From the NCBI RefSeq assembly GCF_014637405.1, contig NZ_BMEY01000001.1, forward strand, positions 186,001 to 250,000: a DNA stretch of 64,000 bases, written 5' to 3'. The position numbers and the translations under genes are program-made. This DNA comes from Ornithinibacillus halotolerans. GTDB lineage: Bacteria; Bacillota; Bacilli; Bacillales; Amphibacillaceae. Shown here piece after piece: positions 57,065 to 64,000 of the stretch. How positions within the stretch are numbered: the stretch's first letter is position 1; every line of letters starts with the position of its first letter. Under the pieces are notes generated by a model that was not told where the DNA came from, did no database searches, and saw only the letters and a list, made by a program, of their open reading frames with translations.

Positions 57065-57979
57065 ATGCATTTGAATAATACACCTCATAAAGTATTACCT
57101 ATAAAAGAAGAAAGACATAAATTATTTGGATCGGTTGAACCCGGTCCAAAGCATAAACCAGTTGAAAAAGACAAAATGGCTGATTTGCAAAATCAAAAGA
57201 AAGATTTCTTGTTTGAACTTGATGCAGTGGGTATTACTAATGTTAAGCATCCCATCATCATTAATAGTAAAACTCAACCGGAACAACAAACTAGTATTGC
57301 TTCATTTACCTTCACATCTACAATTCAACAATCGAATAAAGGAACAAATATGAGTCGATTTATGGAGCAGTTGGCTTTATATAGTCAACAAGGATTTCAA
57401 ACGGAATTATCCTTACTAAAAGAATTCACAAAAGAATTAGCTGAACGACTTGGTCAAAAAGATGCATCCATTGAGCTAACATTCCCTTGGTTCTATGAAA
57501 GAAAAGGACCTAGTTCAGGAATTGCTGGGTTAAACCATGCAGATTTAACCATTAAAGTAACTTATCACGAAACTACTGGTTATCAAGTAAACGTTGGAAT
57601 ATCTGTACTAATTACAACATTATGCCCTTGTTCCAAAGAAATTAGTGAATATAGTGCCCATAACCAACGTGGAAATGTCAAAGTTGAGGTAAGCCTATCA
57701 GATGATTACGATGAAGCAATCGTTGATTGGAAGCTCGCTTTACTTGAAGCTGCAGAAAGCAATGCTAGTGCTAGATTACACCCGATATTGAAGCGCCCTG
57801 ATGAAAAGATGGTTACGGAAGAAGCATATGAAAACCCACGCTTCGTGGAAGATATGGCAAGATTAGTAGCTGCAGACCTATATGAAATGCCATTTGTTAC
57901 TAGTTTTACAGTAACATGTCAGAATGAAGAATCCATTCATATGCATGATGCAATCGCAACAATACATTTTGAAAAATAA
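57065..57979 (+). CDS. folE2: GTP cyclohydrolase FolE2 (type IB)
   Basis: Protein of 304 residues from ATG 57065 with AAAGGA upstream. Converts GTP to 7,8-dihydroneopterin triphosphate for folate. The FolE2 active-site stretch LCPCSKEISEYSAHNQRG near 190-207 holds the metal-binding Cys; the conserved GLNHADLTIKV and the C-terminal MHDAIATI are present. FolE2 enzymes use Mn or other metals and replace zinc-dependent FolE when zinc is scarce; in B. subtilis the gene is under Zur, but I see no Zur box here. Confidence 0.95.
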   Translation: MHLNNTPHKVLPIKEERHKLFGSVEPGPKHKPVEKDKMADLQNQKKDFLFELDAVGITNVKHPIIINSKTQPEQQTSIASFTFTSTIQQSNKGTNMSRFMEQLALYSQQGFQTELSLLKEFTKELAERLGQKDASIELTFPWFYERKGPSSGIAGLNHADLTIKVTYHETTGYQVNVGISVLITTLCPCSKEISEYSAHNQRGNVKVEVSLSDDYDEAIVDWKLALLEAAESNASARLHPILKRPDEKMVTEEAYENPRFVEDMARLVAADLYEMPFVTSFTVTCQNEESIHMHDAIATIHFEK

Positions 57980-58013
57980 TAATTAAAGCTCATATTATAA
58001 AGAAGGTCTCTTA

Positions 58014-58259
58014 ATGAAGTATATATTTATTGGATTAATTAAATTTTATCGCAATGCAATCAGTCCATTTACTCCTTCTACATGTCGTTTTCACCCTACT
58101 TGCTCACAATATGGTCTTGAAGCTATACAAAAATTTGGAGCAATTAAGGGTGTTTATCTAACGATAAAAAGAATTAGTAAGTGCCATCCGTTTCATCCAG
58201 GCGGTGTTGATTATGTACCAGAGAAAAAAGAAAAAAACAAAAGCTCAAACATATTTTGA
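58014..58259 (+). CDS. yidD: Membrane protein insertion efficiency factor YidD
   Basis: Protein of 81 residues with the full family signature: [31 protein letters not shown] near 12-42, with three Cys, and [14 protein letters not shown] near 60. It sits on the inner membrane face through an amphipathic N-terminus and helps YidC-dependent insertion. It lies 34 bp after folE2, probably in one transcript. The stop codon is inside the terminator stem. Confidence 0.95.
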   Translation: MKYIFIGLIKFYRNAISPFTPSTCRFHPTCSQYGLEAIQKFGAIKGVYLTIKRISKCHPFHPGGVDYVPEKKEKNKSSNIF

Positions 58260-58265
58260 GCTTTT
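58239..58265. terminator. Bidirectional terminator yidD / yneQ
   Basis: AAAAGCTCAAA and TTTGAGCTTTT pair over 11 bp between the convergent genes; the yidD stop is in the stem. Confidence 0.85.
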
Positions 58266-58267
58266 GT

Positions 58268-58567
58268 TCATAGATTAAACCTCTTAATTTGCTCCCATTT
58301 ACCTTCCTTTTGTAAAATCTCAAGTTGCTTTTCTCCAAATAAGTCAAAATGTGGATACTTACCATCATAATGAATCCACTTTGGATCTAAATTATATTGT
58401 TCTCCCCACGATATTAACTTTTCAATATGGCTACAGCCTACTTTTGTAACTGAAGTACTATTGGGAAAACGGTCATCTAACCAATAATGGGTTAAGATTG
58501 CAACTCTTCCATTCTCCACATCTTCTTTCCATCTTTTAACCTCTTCACGCTTAAGACCAAATGCCAT
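58268..58567 (-). CDS. yneQ: YneQ family protein
   Basis: Protein of 99 residues. Conserved-looking segments are REEVKRWKEDVENGRVAILTHYWLDDRFPNSTSVTKVGC near 7-45, WGEQYNLDPKWIHYDGKYPHFDLFGEKQ near 54. It matches YneQ of B. subtilis in length, content and neighbours (next to yneP). Cytosolic; the function is unknown. Its ATG overlaps the yneP stop by one base, so the two are coupled. Confidence 0.8.
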   Translation of the reverse strand: MAFGLKREEVKRWKEDVENGRVAILTHYWLDDRFPNSTSVTKVGCSHIEKLISWGEQYNLDPKWIHYDGKYPHFDLFGEKQLEILQKEGKWEQIKRFNL

Positions 58568-58992
58568 TATTCTTCATCCTCTAATTGTTTCAAATACAGT
58601 TCATGCCAACGTGGATAGGCTCTTTTTAAAGAAAGAGGTCTAAAACTATCTTTGTTTACAATTACATGTTTCGTAGAACCGGTAACTTTAATTTCCCCTT
58701 CATCATTTAATACTTCGTAGTTATAGACTGTTCTTAAACCATCATACTTCTCTATCCATGTTTCTACAAATACCTTTTCTCCATATTTAGTAGGTTTCTT
58801 ATAAGATATTTGTGCATCTATAACTGGAGAAACGATATTATTCTTTTCCATTTCTGTATATTGAAGCCCTAAATTTTCTATAAATTTCGTACGTCCAATT
58901 TCGAACCAAACTAAGTAATTGGCATGATAAACAACGCCCATTTGATCTGTTTCTTGATATCTAACTTCGATAGGTGTTCTAACACGTTTCAT
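58567..58992 (-). CDS. yneP: YbgC/YneP-type acyl-CoA thioesterase
   Basis: Protein of 141 residues, hot-dog fold of the 4-hydroxybenzoyl-CoA thioesterase type. RYQETDQMGVVYHANYLVWFEIGRTKFIE near 9-37 carries the catalytic Asp and the YHANY motif. Hydrolyses short acyl-CoA thioesters in relatives; the substrate here is unknown. GAGGAGG precedes the ATG. Gene order yneP-yneQ as in B. subtilis. Confidence 0.92.
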   Translation of the reverse strand: MKRVRTPIEVRYQETDQMGVVYHANYLVWFEIGRTKFIENLGLQYTEMEKNNIVSPVIDAQISYKKPTKYGEKVFVETWIEKYDGLRTVYNYEVLNDEGEIKVTGSTKHVIVNKDSFRPLSLKRAYPRWHELYLKQLEDEE

Positions 58993-59041
58993 GTTTCTTC
59001 CTCCTCTTACTTCTCCCCCAATAGTTTATCATAAATAAAAA

Positions 59042-59173
59042 AAGACTGGGACAAAGTGCACATAATAAAAAGCGAACATCGTAAATGGTATTGTATACCT
59101 GTTACGAAAATACACTACGTTACATAGGTTTTGTTCATGTTTTTATTAATACACTTTAAATAGTCCCAGTCTT
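59042..59173. repeat. Inverted-repeat element sharing the outer stem of the nested repeats
   Basis: AAGACTGGGAC (59042-59052) / GTCCCAGTCTT (59163-59173), perfect over 11 bp, between tlp and yneP. A second stem is formed by AATAAAAAGCGAACA against TGTTCATGTTTTTATT. This matches the flanks of copy B (GAGGCCGGGAC, AATAAAAAACGAACA), but the GC-rich inner element is absent. It may also act as the tlp terminator. Confidence 0.75.
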
Positions 59174-59184
59174 CATATAATCTA

Positions 59185-59412
59185 TTATTGTTCACGCACT
59201 TCGTCTTTTATTTCGCTACGAAATCCCTCTATTGCTTCTTCACGTCGTTTGTTTTTATCAGCAATCTTTTGTTTTTCTTCACCTGATGCAAATTGCATCG
59301 TTTCATGGGATGCTTCAATATTTTCAATTGTATCTTGGATCATATTTTGAAGTTTATCAACATTATCACTTCGATCATCGGGCTTTGGTGTATGTTGATG
59401 TTTGTCAGTCAT
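59185..59412 (-). CDS. tlp: Small acid-soluble spore protein Tlp
   Basis: Protein of 75 residues with the Tlp pattern: KPDDRSDNVDKLQNMIQDTIENIEASHETMQF near 10-42 and a charged helical tail. Tlp is made late in the forespore and is a minor spore core protein; its presence shows the organism sporulates. AAAGGAGGG precedes the ATG. Neighbours yneP and the yneN-like gene match B. subtilis. Confidence 0.95.
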   Translation of the reverse strand: MTDKHQHTPKPDDRSDNVDKLQNMIQDTIENIEASHETMQFASGEEKQKIADKNKRREEAIEGFRSEIKDEVREQ

Positions 59413-59508
59413 TATGAATCCCTCCTTTAAATCTTAGTTCGACACTTCATTGTTATTCTTTCAAATTAGAGTATTAGTATACTGAAAAATGGTATGAAAA
59501 AAGAGAAA

Positions 59509-59556
59509 AACCTCTTTATTAAATGATAACGATAAACTTATCATTAATAAGAGGTT
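59509..59556 (-). terminator. Terminator of the FbpB-like gene
   Basis: AACCTCTTTATTAAATGATAA pairs with TTATCATTAATAAGAGGTT with two bulged bases; on the minus strand it ends in TTTTTC. Confidence 0.8.
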
Positions 59557-59577
59557 AACTGAATGTTATGACGATAT

Positions 59578-59718
59578 TTATGCTTCTTTTTTCTTCTCGA
59601 GTAGTTCTTTCGCTCTTCTTTCTAAATTATCTTCAAAGCGATCCAAGAAATCTCTATCTTCTAATATTTGTTGACGATTGGCTTGAACCAGCTCTTCAAA
59701 TGAATGTCTTTTCTTCAA
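59578..59718 (-). CDS. FbpB-like small basic protein
   Basis: Protein of 46 residues, too short for usual gene finders. Start taken as TTG 59718 (KKRHSFEELVQANRQQ), with GGGGTG about 11 bp upstream; ATT two codons earlier would be better spaced but is a rare start. KRHSFEELVxxNRQQIL...DxxFLDRFEDNLERR resembles the FbpB family (FEELVxxNKxELLxD...IExRLExR), small basic proteins that are Fur-controlled helpers of an iron-sparing sRNA in B. subtilis. No clear Fur box is visible upstream. The ribosome binding site lies in a strong hairpin. Confidence 0.7.
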   Translation of the reverse strand: MKKRHSFEELVQANRQQILEDRDFLDRFEDNLERRAKELLEKKKEA

Positions 59719-59763
59719 AGAAATGGTAATCACCCCTTTTATTTTACAGTATTACCATTTCTT
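59718..59763 (-). promoter_or_regulatory. 5' hairpin enclosing the FbpB-like ribosome binding site
   Basis: AAGAAATGGTAAT and ATTACCATTTCTT are a perfect 13-bp inverted repeat with a 20-base loop. In the leftward mRNA the loop holds GGGGUG and the right stem arm runs up to the start codon, so translation could be shut off by folding. Confidence 0.6.
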
Positions 59764-59800
59764 CGCATTTTTATAATAATTTTTGAAAAATTGTTGCGGA

Positions 59801-60397
59801 TTAATTCATGGCGTTTATTGTATCCATCATAAAATCATATGTCATCGGACCAATGAACCGCGTATTAATTTTTCCTTCTGTATCAATAAAATAAGATGTA
59901 GGAATCGATATTACCTTATACATCTCATCAGTAACACTCATGTCCCTATCTAAAGCAACTGGAAAAGTGTAATTATTTTCTTGAATATAATCCAATACAA
60001 CCTCTTCATTTCTTTCCGAATCTGTTGCATTTATTGCCAAAATTGCAATCTCATCCCCATGTTCTTTATATAGTTGTTCAATTTCTGGCATTTCCTTTTT
60101 ACACGGGCCACACCAAGAAGCCCAAAAATTAATTAGAACTTTCTTTCCTTTTAGATCAGAAAGTTTTACTGTCTCGCCATTTATTAATGGTAATTCAAAT
60201 TCTGGTGCTTGGTCACCTTCTTTTATTCCTATATCACCTGGTGAAAAAATAGCAACTCCTTCAACCGATGGATCTCCTGTTACATCAACGAAATTAGGTC
60301 CTGAAGCCTTTTCCTCTTTGTTATGATCTAGTACATTCATCACTAAAATCGCCCCAAGAACAACAAGTAGACCAATTCCTAAAGTATTTTTCAGCAT
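59801..60397 (-). CDS. Membrane-anchored ResA/TlpA-type thioredoxin (YneN-like)
   Basis: Protein of 198 residues. One N-terminal membrane anchor (about 4-23: TLGIGLLVVLGAILVMNVL), a linker, then a thioredoxin fold with the active site FWASWCGPCKKEMPEIEQLY (WCGPC near 99-103) and a cis-Pro in ISIPTSYFID. The domain faces outside and should reduce disulfides or act in cytochrome c or spore-envelope maturation, like ResA, StoA or YneN. Its place between tlp and acnA is that of yneN in B. subtilis. GGGAG precedes the ATG. Confidence 0.92.
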   Translation of the reverse strand: MLKNTLGIGLLVVLGAILVMNVLDHNKEEKASGPNFVDVTGDPSVEGVAIFSPGDIGIKEGDQAPEFELPLINGETVKLSDLKGKKVLINFWASWCGPCKKEMPEIEQLYKEHGDEIAILAINATDSERNEEVVLDYIQENNYTFPVALDRDMSVTDEMYKVISIPTSYFIDTEGKINTRFIGPMTYDFMMDTINAMN

Positions 60398-60528
60398 GTT
60401 TATAACTCCCTAATGTGATGTGGTATGTTCTTAATATTAATAGTACACAATCTTTTAGGGATAAAAAAGCAATCAACTCAAAAGTCAAAGAGAATTCACA
60501 ATTGAAATTTCTTATACAAGCTTCGTGA

Positions 60529-61048
60529 TAGGTTTTAATGGATGGGATGAGGGACGGTTCGTGCTAATTCCCGGTTGCTACGGGCACTCATAATGCAGAT
60601 GAGTGACGGTTGGTACTAATTCCTGCTTGGAACGGGCACTCATTACTGCGATGAGTTACCGTTGATGCTAAATTCTGTTTACAACGGGCACTCATAATGC
60701 GGATGAGTGACGGTTGAGCTAATATTCTGCTTGGAACGGGCACTCATAACGGCGATGAGTTACCGTTAAACTATTTTTCTGCTTACAACGGGCACTCATT
60801 ACTGCGATGAGTGACGGTTGAGCTAATATTCTGCTTGGAACGGGCACTCATAACGGCGATGAGTTACCGTTAAACTATTTTTCTGCTTACAACGGGCACT
60901 CATAAAACGAATGAGTGACGATTGGCCTAATTTTCTTCTTGCAACATGCACTCCCAAAACGAATCTGTGACGCACGATGCTATATCTCACTTACAACGGA
61001 CACTCATGACCTAAATATGCAACCGTCGATTAAAATAATGCGTCCATA
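60529..61048. repeat. Tandem array of 52-bp units, each with a hairpin
   Basis: The anchor CGGGCACTCAT or its variant starts at 60581, 60633, 60685, 60737, 60789, 60841, 60893, 60945 and 60997, an exact 52-bp period. A partial unit precedes at 60529. Each unit carries CACTCAT-7 bases-ATGAGT(G), and alternate units add AACGG/CCGTT. Two unit types alternate (GTGACGGTT...GCTTGGAA and GTTACCGTT...GCTTACAA), making a 104-bp higher-order repeat; the units at 60737 and 60841 are identical. The last two units have decayed. This fills the gap between the yneN-like gene and acnA; 60398-60528 shows nothing else. Confidence 0.92.
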
Positions 61049-61051
61049 GAA

Positions 61052-61080
61052 AAAAGAGCCCCTTATCTAGGAGCCCTTTT
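61052..61080 (-). terminator. Terminator of acnA
   Basis: On the minus strand AAAAGGGCTCC-TAGATAA-GGGGCTCTTTT pairs over 11 bp with two G-U pairs and a T-run, 8 bp after the stop. Confidence 0.85.
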
Positions 61081-61087
61081 CGTATAT

Positions 61088-63796
61088 TTATGCTAATTTA
61101 TTACGCAATACCATTTGTAGGATACCACCATGACGGTAATAGTCAATTTCAACTTCACTGTCAAAGCGAACTACTGCTTTGAATTCTGTTGTTTTACCAT
61201 TTTCGTCTGTAGCTGTTACTTTAACAAGGTCATGAGGCTTAACATCTTCGCCAATTTCAAGGTTAAATGTTTCTTTACCAGTTAATCCTAGTTTTTCAGC
61301 ATTTTGACCTTTTTCAAATTCTAATGGAAGAACACCCATCATAACAAGGTTTGAACGGTGGATACGCTCAAAGCTTTCAGCAATAACCATCTTAATTCCA
61401 AGAAGGTTTGTACCTTTTGCAGCCCAGTCACGAGAAGATCCCATTCCATAATCTTTACCAGCAAGAACAACTAAACCAGTGCCTTCTTCTTGATACTTCA
61501 TTGCAGCATCATAAATAGGCATTACTTCACCAGTTGGCCAGTAAGTAGTATAACCACCTTCAGTACCTGGTGCAATTTGGTTACGAATGCGGATATTTGC
61601 AAATGTACCACGCATCATTACTTCATGGTTACCACGACGAGATCCGTATGAGTTGAAGTTTCTAGGTGATACACCTTTATCTTGAAGATAAAGACCCGCT
61701 GGCATATCTTTAGCAATTGCACCTGCTGGTGAGATATGGTCAGTCGTTACAGAATCTCCGAATTTACCAATAACACGTAGGTTATTTAACGCTTCTACTT
61801 TACCAGCATCTTTTGATAGTCCTTCAAAGAATGGTGGGTTTTGAATATATGTTGAATCTTCATCCCATTCGAATAATGGTTCGTCTGTTGTATTGATCTC
61901 ATTCCATTTTTCGTTAGAGTTAAATACATTTTCATACTCTTTACGGAAGATTTCAGGATTTACAACACTTGCTACTTCCTTCTTCACTTCTTCCATAGAA
62001 GGCCAGATATCTTTTAAGTAAACTGGTTCTCCATCAGCATCTGTACCTAGAGCATCATTTTGCAAATCAAAATCAACCGATCCAGCTAATGCGTAAGCAA
62101 CAACTAGTGGTGGTGATGCTAAGTAGTTAGCTTTCACTAATGGATGAATACGTCCTTCAAAGTTACGGTTACCAGATAGAACAGATGCAACTGTTAAATC
62201 ATTATTAGAGATTGCCTCTTCAATTTCAGGTAATAATGGACCAGAGTTACCGATACAAGTTGTACAACCGTACCCTACTAAGCTAAATCCTAGTTTATCA
62301 AGATATGGCATAAGGCCAGCATCTTCTAAATAGCGTGTAACAACTTTTGAACCTGGTGCTAATGAAGTTTTCACATAAGCTGGTACTTCCAATCCTTTTT
62401 CTACTGCTTTCTTAGCAAGTAATCCTGCACCTAACATAACATATGGGTTAGATGTATTCGTACAAGATGTAATTGCAGCGATTGCAAGAGAACCTGTCTT
62501 CATAACTGTTTCTGTACCATTGGATAATGTAACAGTTACTTCTTTATCAAATTCAGACTTGTCTAAACCAAAGCCTTGGTTTCCTTGAGGAGCAGTAATT
62601 GCTTTGTTAAACTCCTTCTTCATTTGAGAAAGTGGAATCAAGTCCTGTGGACGTTTTGGTCCAGATAGGTTTGGTTCAAGTTCAGATAAGTTAATCTCAA
62701 TAACTTCTGTGTATTCTGGATCTTTCACATCAGAAGAATACCAAAGATCGTTTGCTTTACAATATTGTTCAACTAAGTTGATTTGGTCTTCACTACGTCC
62801 TGTTAAACGTAAGTAATTTAGCGCCTCTTCATCAACCGGGAAGAATCCACAAGTAGCACCATATTCAGGAGCCATGTTTGAAATAGTTGCACGGTCAGCT
62901 AGTGGCATATCTGCAAGTCCAGGACCGAAGTATTCAACAAATTTACCAACTACATTACGCTCACGTAGTACTTGAGTAACTTTTAGTGCTAAGTCTGTTG
63001 CAGTAGTTCCTTGTGGGAAGCTACCTGTAAATTTAACACCGATTACTTCTGGTTGAGGGAAATATGAAGGTTGACCAAGCATACCTGCTTCTGCTTCAAT
63101 TCCTCCTACACCCCATCCAAGTACACCTAAACCGTTAATCATTGTAGTATGAGAGTCTGTTCCTACTAACGTATCTGGGAATGCATCGTATTCTCCGTTC
63201 TCATTTTCATTTCCATGAACGACATTTGCTAAATATTCTAAGTTAACTTGGTGAACGATACCTGTTGCTGGTGGTACAGCACGATAGTTGTCAAATGCTT
63301 TTTGAGCCCAGTGTAAGAACTCATAACGTTCACCATTACGTTTAAACTCTAAATCCATATTCGCTTTAAGCGCGTTTGGTGTACCATATTGGTCAACTTG
63401 AACCGAGTGGTCGATTACTAAGTCAACTGGTACTTCTGGATTAATTTGTTCAGGTTTTCCGCCTAAGTCAACCATTGCTTTACGTAAAGAGGCAAGGTCT
63501 ACTACCGCTGGAACTCCTGTAAAGTCTTGTAAAATTACACGGGATGGTTTAAAAGGAATGTCTACCCCTTTTCCTTCTTTAGTACCCCAATTTACTAACC
63601 CTTTTACATGTTCATCACTAATTACACGACCATCGTATTGACGAATTAAAGATTCTAATAGTACACGTATGGAGAATGGTAATCTATCAATTTTTCCTAA
63701 TCCTGCTTCTTCTAAAGCTTTTAATTCATAATAGTTGTACGTTTTACCATTAAGGTCAAACTTCTTTTTTGCATTAAAAACATTGTTCTCTCCCAT
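61088..63796 (-). CDS. acnA: Aconitate hydratase
   Basis: Protein of 902 residues, monomeric AcnA/IRP type (CitB in B. subtilis). Interconverts citrate and isocitrate. The 4Fe-4S cluster ligands are Cys of [10 protein letters not shown] near 440 and the pair in [14 protein letters not shown] near 506. The N-terminal [30 protein letters not shown] and the swivel-domain [19 protein letters not shown] with [17 protein letters not shown] are all present. In Bacillus the apo-form binds RNA. AAAGGGGAT is upstream of the ATG. Monocistronic, next to the yneN-like gene as in B. subtilis. Confidence 0.97.
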   Translation of the reverse strand: MGENNVFNAKKKFDLNGKTYNYYELKALEEAGLGKIDRLPFSIRVLLESLIRQYDGRVISDEHVKGLVNWGTKEGKGVDIPFKPSRVILQDFTGVPAVVDLASLRKAMVDLGGKPEQINPEVPVDLVIDHSVQVDQYGTPNALKANMDLEFKRNGERYEFLHWAQKAFDNYRAVPPATGIVHQVNLEYLANVVHGNENENGEYDAFPDTLVGTDSHTTMINGLGVLGWGVGGIEAEAGMLGQPSYFPQPEVIGVKFTGSFPQGTTATDLALKVTQVLRERNVVGKFVEYFGPGLADMPLADRATISNMAPEYGATCGFFPVDEEALNYLRLTGRSEDQINLVEQYCKANDLWYSSDVKDPEYTEVIEINLSELEPNLSGPKRPQDLIPLSQMKKEFNKAITAPQGNQGFGLDKSEFDKEVTVTLSNGTETVMKTGSLAIAAITSCTNTSNPYVMLGAGLLAKKAVEKGLEVPAYVKTSLAPGSKVVTRYLEDAGLMPYLDKLGFSLVGYGCTTCIGNSGPLLPEIEEAISNNDLTVASVLSGNRNFEGRIHPLVKANYLASPPLVVAYALAGSVDFDLQNDALGTDADGEPVYLKDIWPSMEEVKKEVASVVNPEIFRKEYENVFNSNEKWNEINTTDEPLFEWDEDSTYIQNPPFFEGLSKDAGKVEALNNLRVIGKFGDSVTTDHISPAGAIAKDMPAGLYLQDKGVSPRNFNSYGSRRGNHEVMMRGTFANIRIRNQIAPGTEGGYTTYWPTGEVMPIYDAAMKYQEEGTGLVVLAGKDYGMGSSRDWAAKGTNLLGIKMVIAESFERIHRSNLVMMGVLPLEFEKGQNAEKLGLTGKETFNLEIGEDVKPHDLVKVTATDENGKTTEFKAVVRFDSEVEIDYYRHGGILQMVLRNKLA

Positions 63797-63857
63797 TGCA
63801 CAATCCCCTTTCTGCTGTTATCAAGAATTGGAAAGAATGTTAAATAATCAATTAATA

Positions 63858-63880
63858 CAAAATCTGATAAGCGTTTCCAA
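63858..63880 (-). promoter_or_regulatory. Promoter of acnA with a cre-like sequence
   Basis: On the minus strand TTGGAA (63875-63880) and TATTAA with a 17-bp spacer form a plausible promoter. The -35 overlaps TTGGAAACG-CTTATCA, whose left half matches the CcpA cre consensus; the right half is shifted by one base. No clear CcpC dyad is seen. Confidence 0.4.
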
Positions 63881-63907
63881 TTTCTATCACACAACTTCAT
63901 ATTAAAT

Positions 63908-63946
63908 GAAAATCGAGTATAAAACAAATGTTTCATACTCGATTTT
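63908..63946. terminator. Hairpin upstream of acnA, probable terminator of a gene beyond the window
   Basis: GAAAATCGAGTAT and ATACTCGATTTTC are a perfect 13-bp inverted repeat with a 13-base loop. It may end transcription arriving from the right. Confidence 0.7.
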
Positions 63947-64000
63947 CTATAGAAAAAACTTATTCAAGGTGATAACTTTTACTTATCACTATGTTATTAA

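Noticed and set aside
59509-59556. TGATAA...TTATCA read as a Fur box
   Set aside because: The half-sites are 8 bases apart rather than 1, and the sequence is downstream of the FbpB-like gene as part of a longer terminator stem with a T-run.
60529-61048. Possible CRISPR array
   Set aside because: The period is a constant 52 bp and nearly the whole unit repeats; there are no unique spacers of fixed length between short repeats and no cas genes nearby.

Overview
The window looks like the chromosome of an endospore-forming, low-GC Bacillaceae bacterium, probably near Oceanobacillus or Virgibacillus. The support is strong AGGAGG-type ribosome binding sites, the spore protein Tlp, and gene order that follows the Bacillus subtilis terminus region: acnA(citB)-yneN-tlp-yneP-yneQ, plsY, yneT, parE-parC, plus dynA-ypcP, citR/citA and a yngE-J-like acyl-CoA carboxylase operon. 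I see no tRNA, rRNA, CRISPR array, prophage or insertion sequence. Genus placement is inference.

Left part (1-17.6 kb): most genes point right. They are a LexA-boxed yolD-like gene (cut by the window edge), a YqfQ-like gene, msrAB, gdhA, an SDR oxidoreductase, a GNAT acetyltransferase, a pirin, an S41 peptidase, a 7Fe ferredoxin, an FAD/Rieske oxidoreductase, DUF5412, a secreted GH3 glycosidase and citrate synthase citA. The left-pointing exceptions are a LysM-M14 peptidase, modBA and citR.

Terminus (17.6-19.9 kb): a XerC/D-type tyrosine recombinase, then about 1.3 kb without genes. This stretch holds a 28-bp sequence at 19322-19349 that reads as a dif chromosome-dimer resolution site. Its right arm differs from the E. 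coli and B. subtilis XerD arms at one base. Gene polarity switches here: to the right, almost everything is transcribed leftwards, towards dif. Exact SpoIIIE-type SRS octamers at 19381 and 41433 also point at dif. This is probably the replication terminus.

Right part (20-64 kb): a methyltransferase and two Nudix genes, one frameshifted; then an eight-gene run (35335 down to 23039) encoding an exported membrane protein, an ABC-2 transporter, a coiled-coil Gly/Ser/Asn-rich protein, MoxR, DUF58 and two VWA membrane proteins. This looks like one uncharacterised envelope system. Next come ykuK, alkD, a LysM-CAP protein, a CPBP protease, an Asn-rich SspO-like mini-gene, ypcP, dynA and a CBS protein. 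A TetR-controlled branched-chain acyl-CoA operon (carboxylase, hydratase, acyl-CoA dehydrogenase) lacks HMG-CoA lyase. Last are parEC, plsY, folE2, yidD, yneQP, tlp, an FbpB-like small gene, a ResA-like thioredoxin and acnA.

Non-coding structure is unusually rich. There are two nested inverted-repeat elements with covarying stems (36800-37037, 50853-51094), a decayed copy (2221-2382) and a relative sharing only the outer stem (59042-59173). Downstream of acnA lies a tandem array with an exact 52-bp period (60529-61048).
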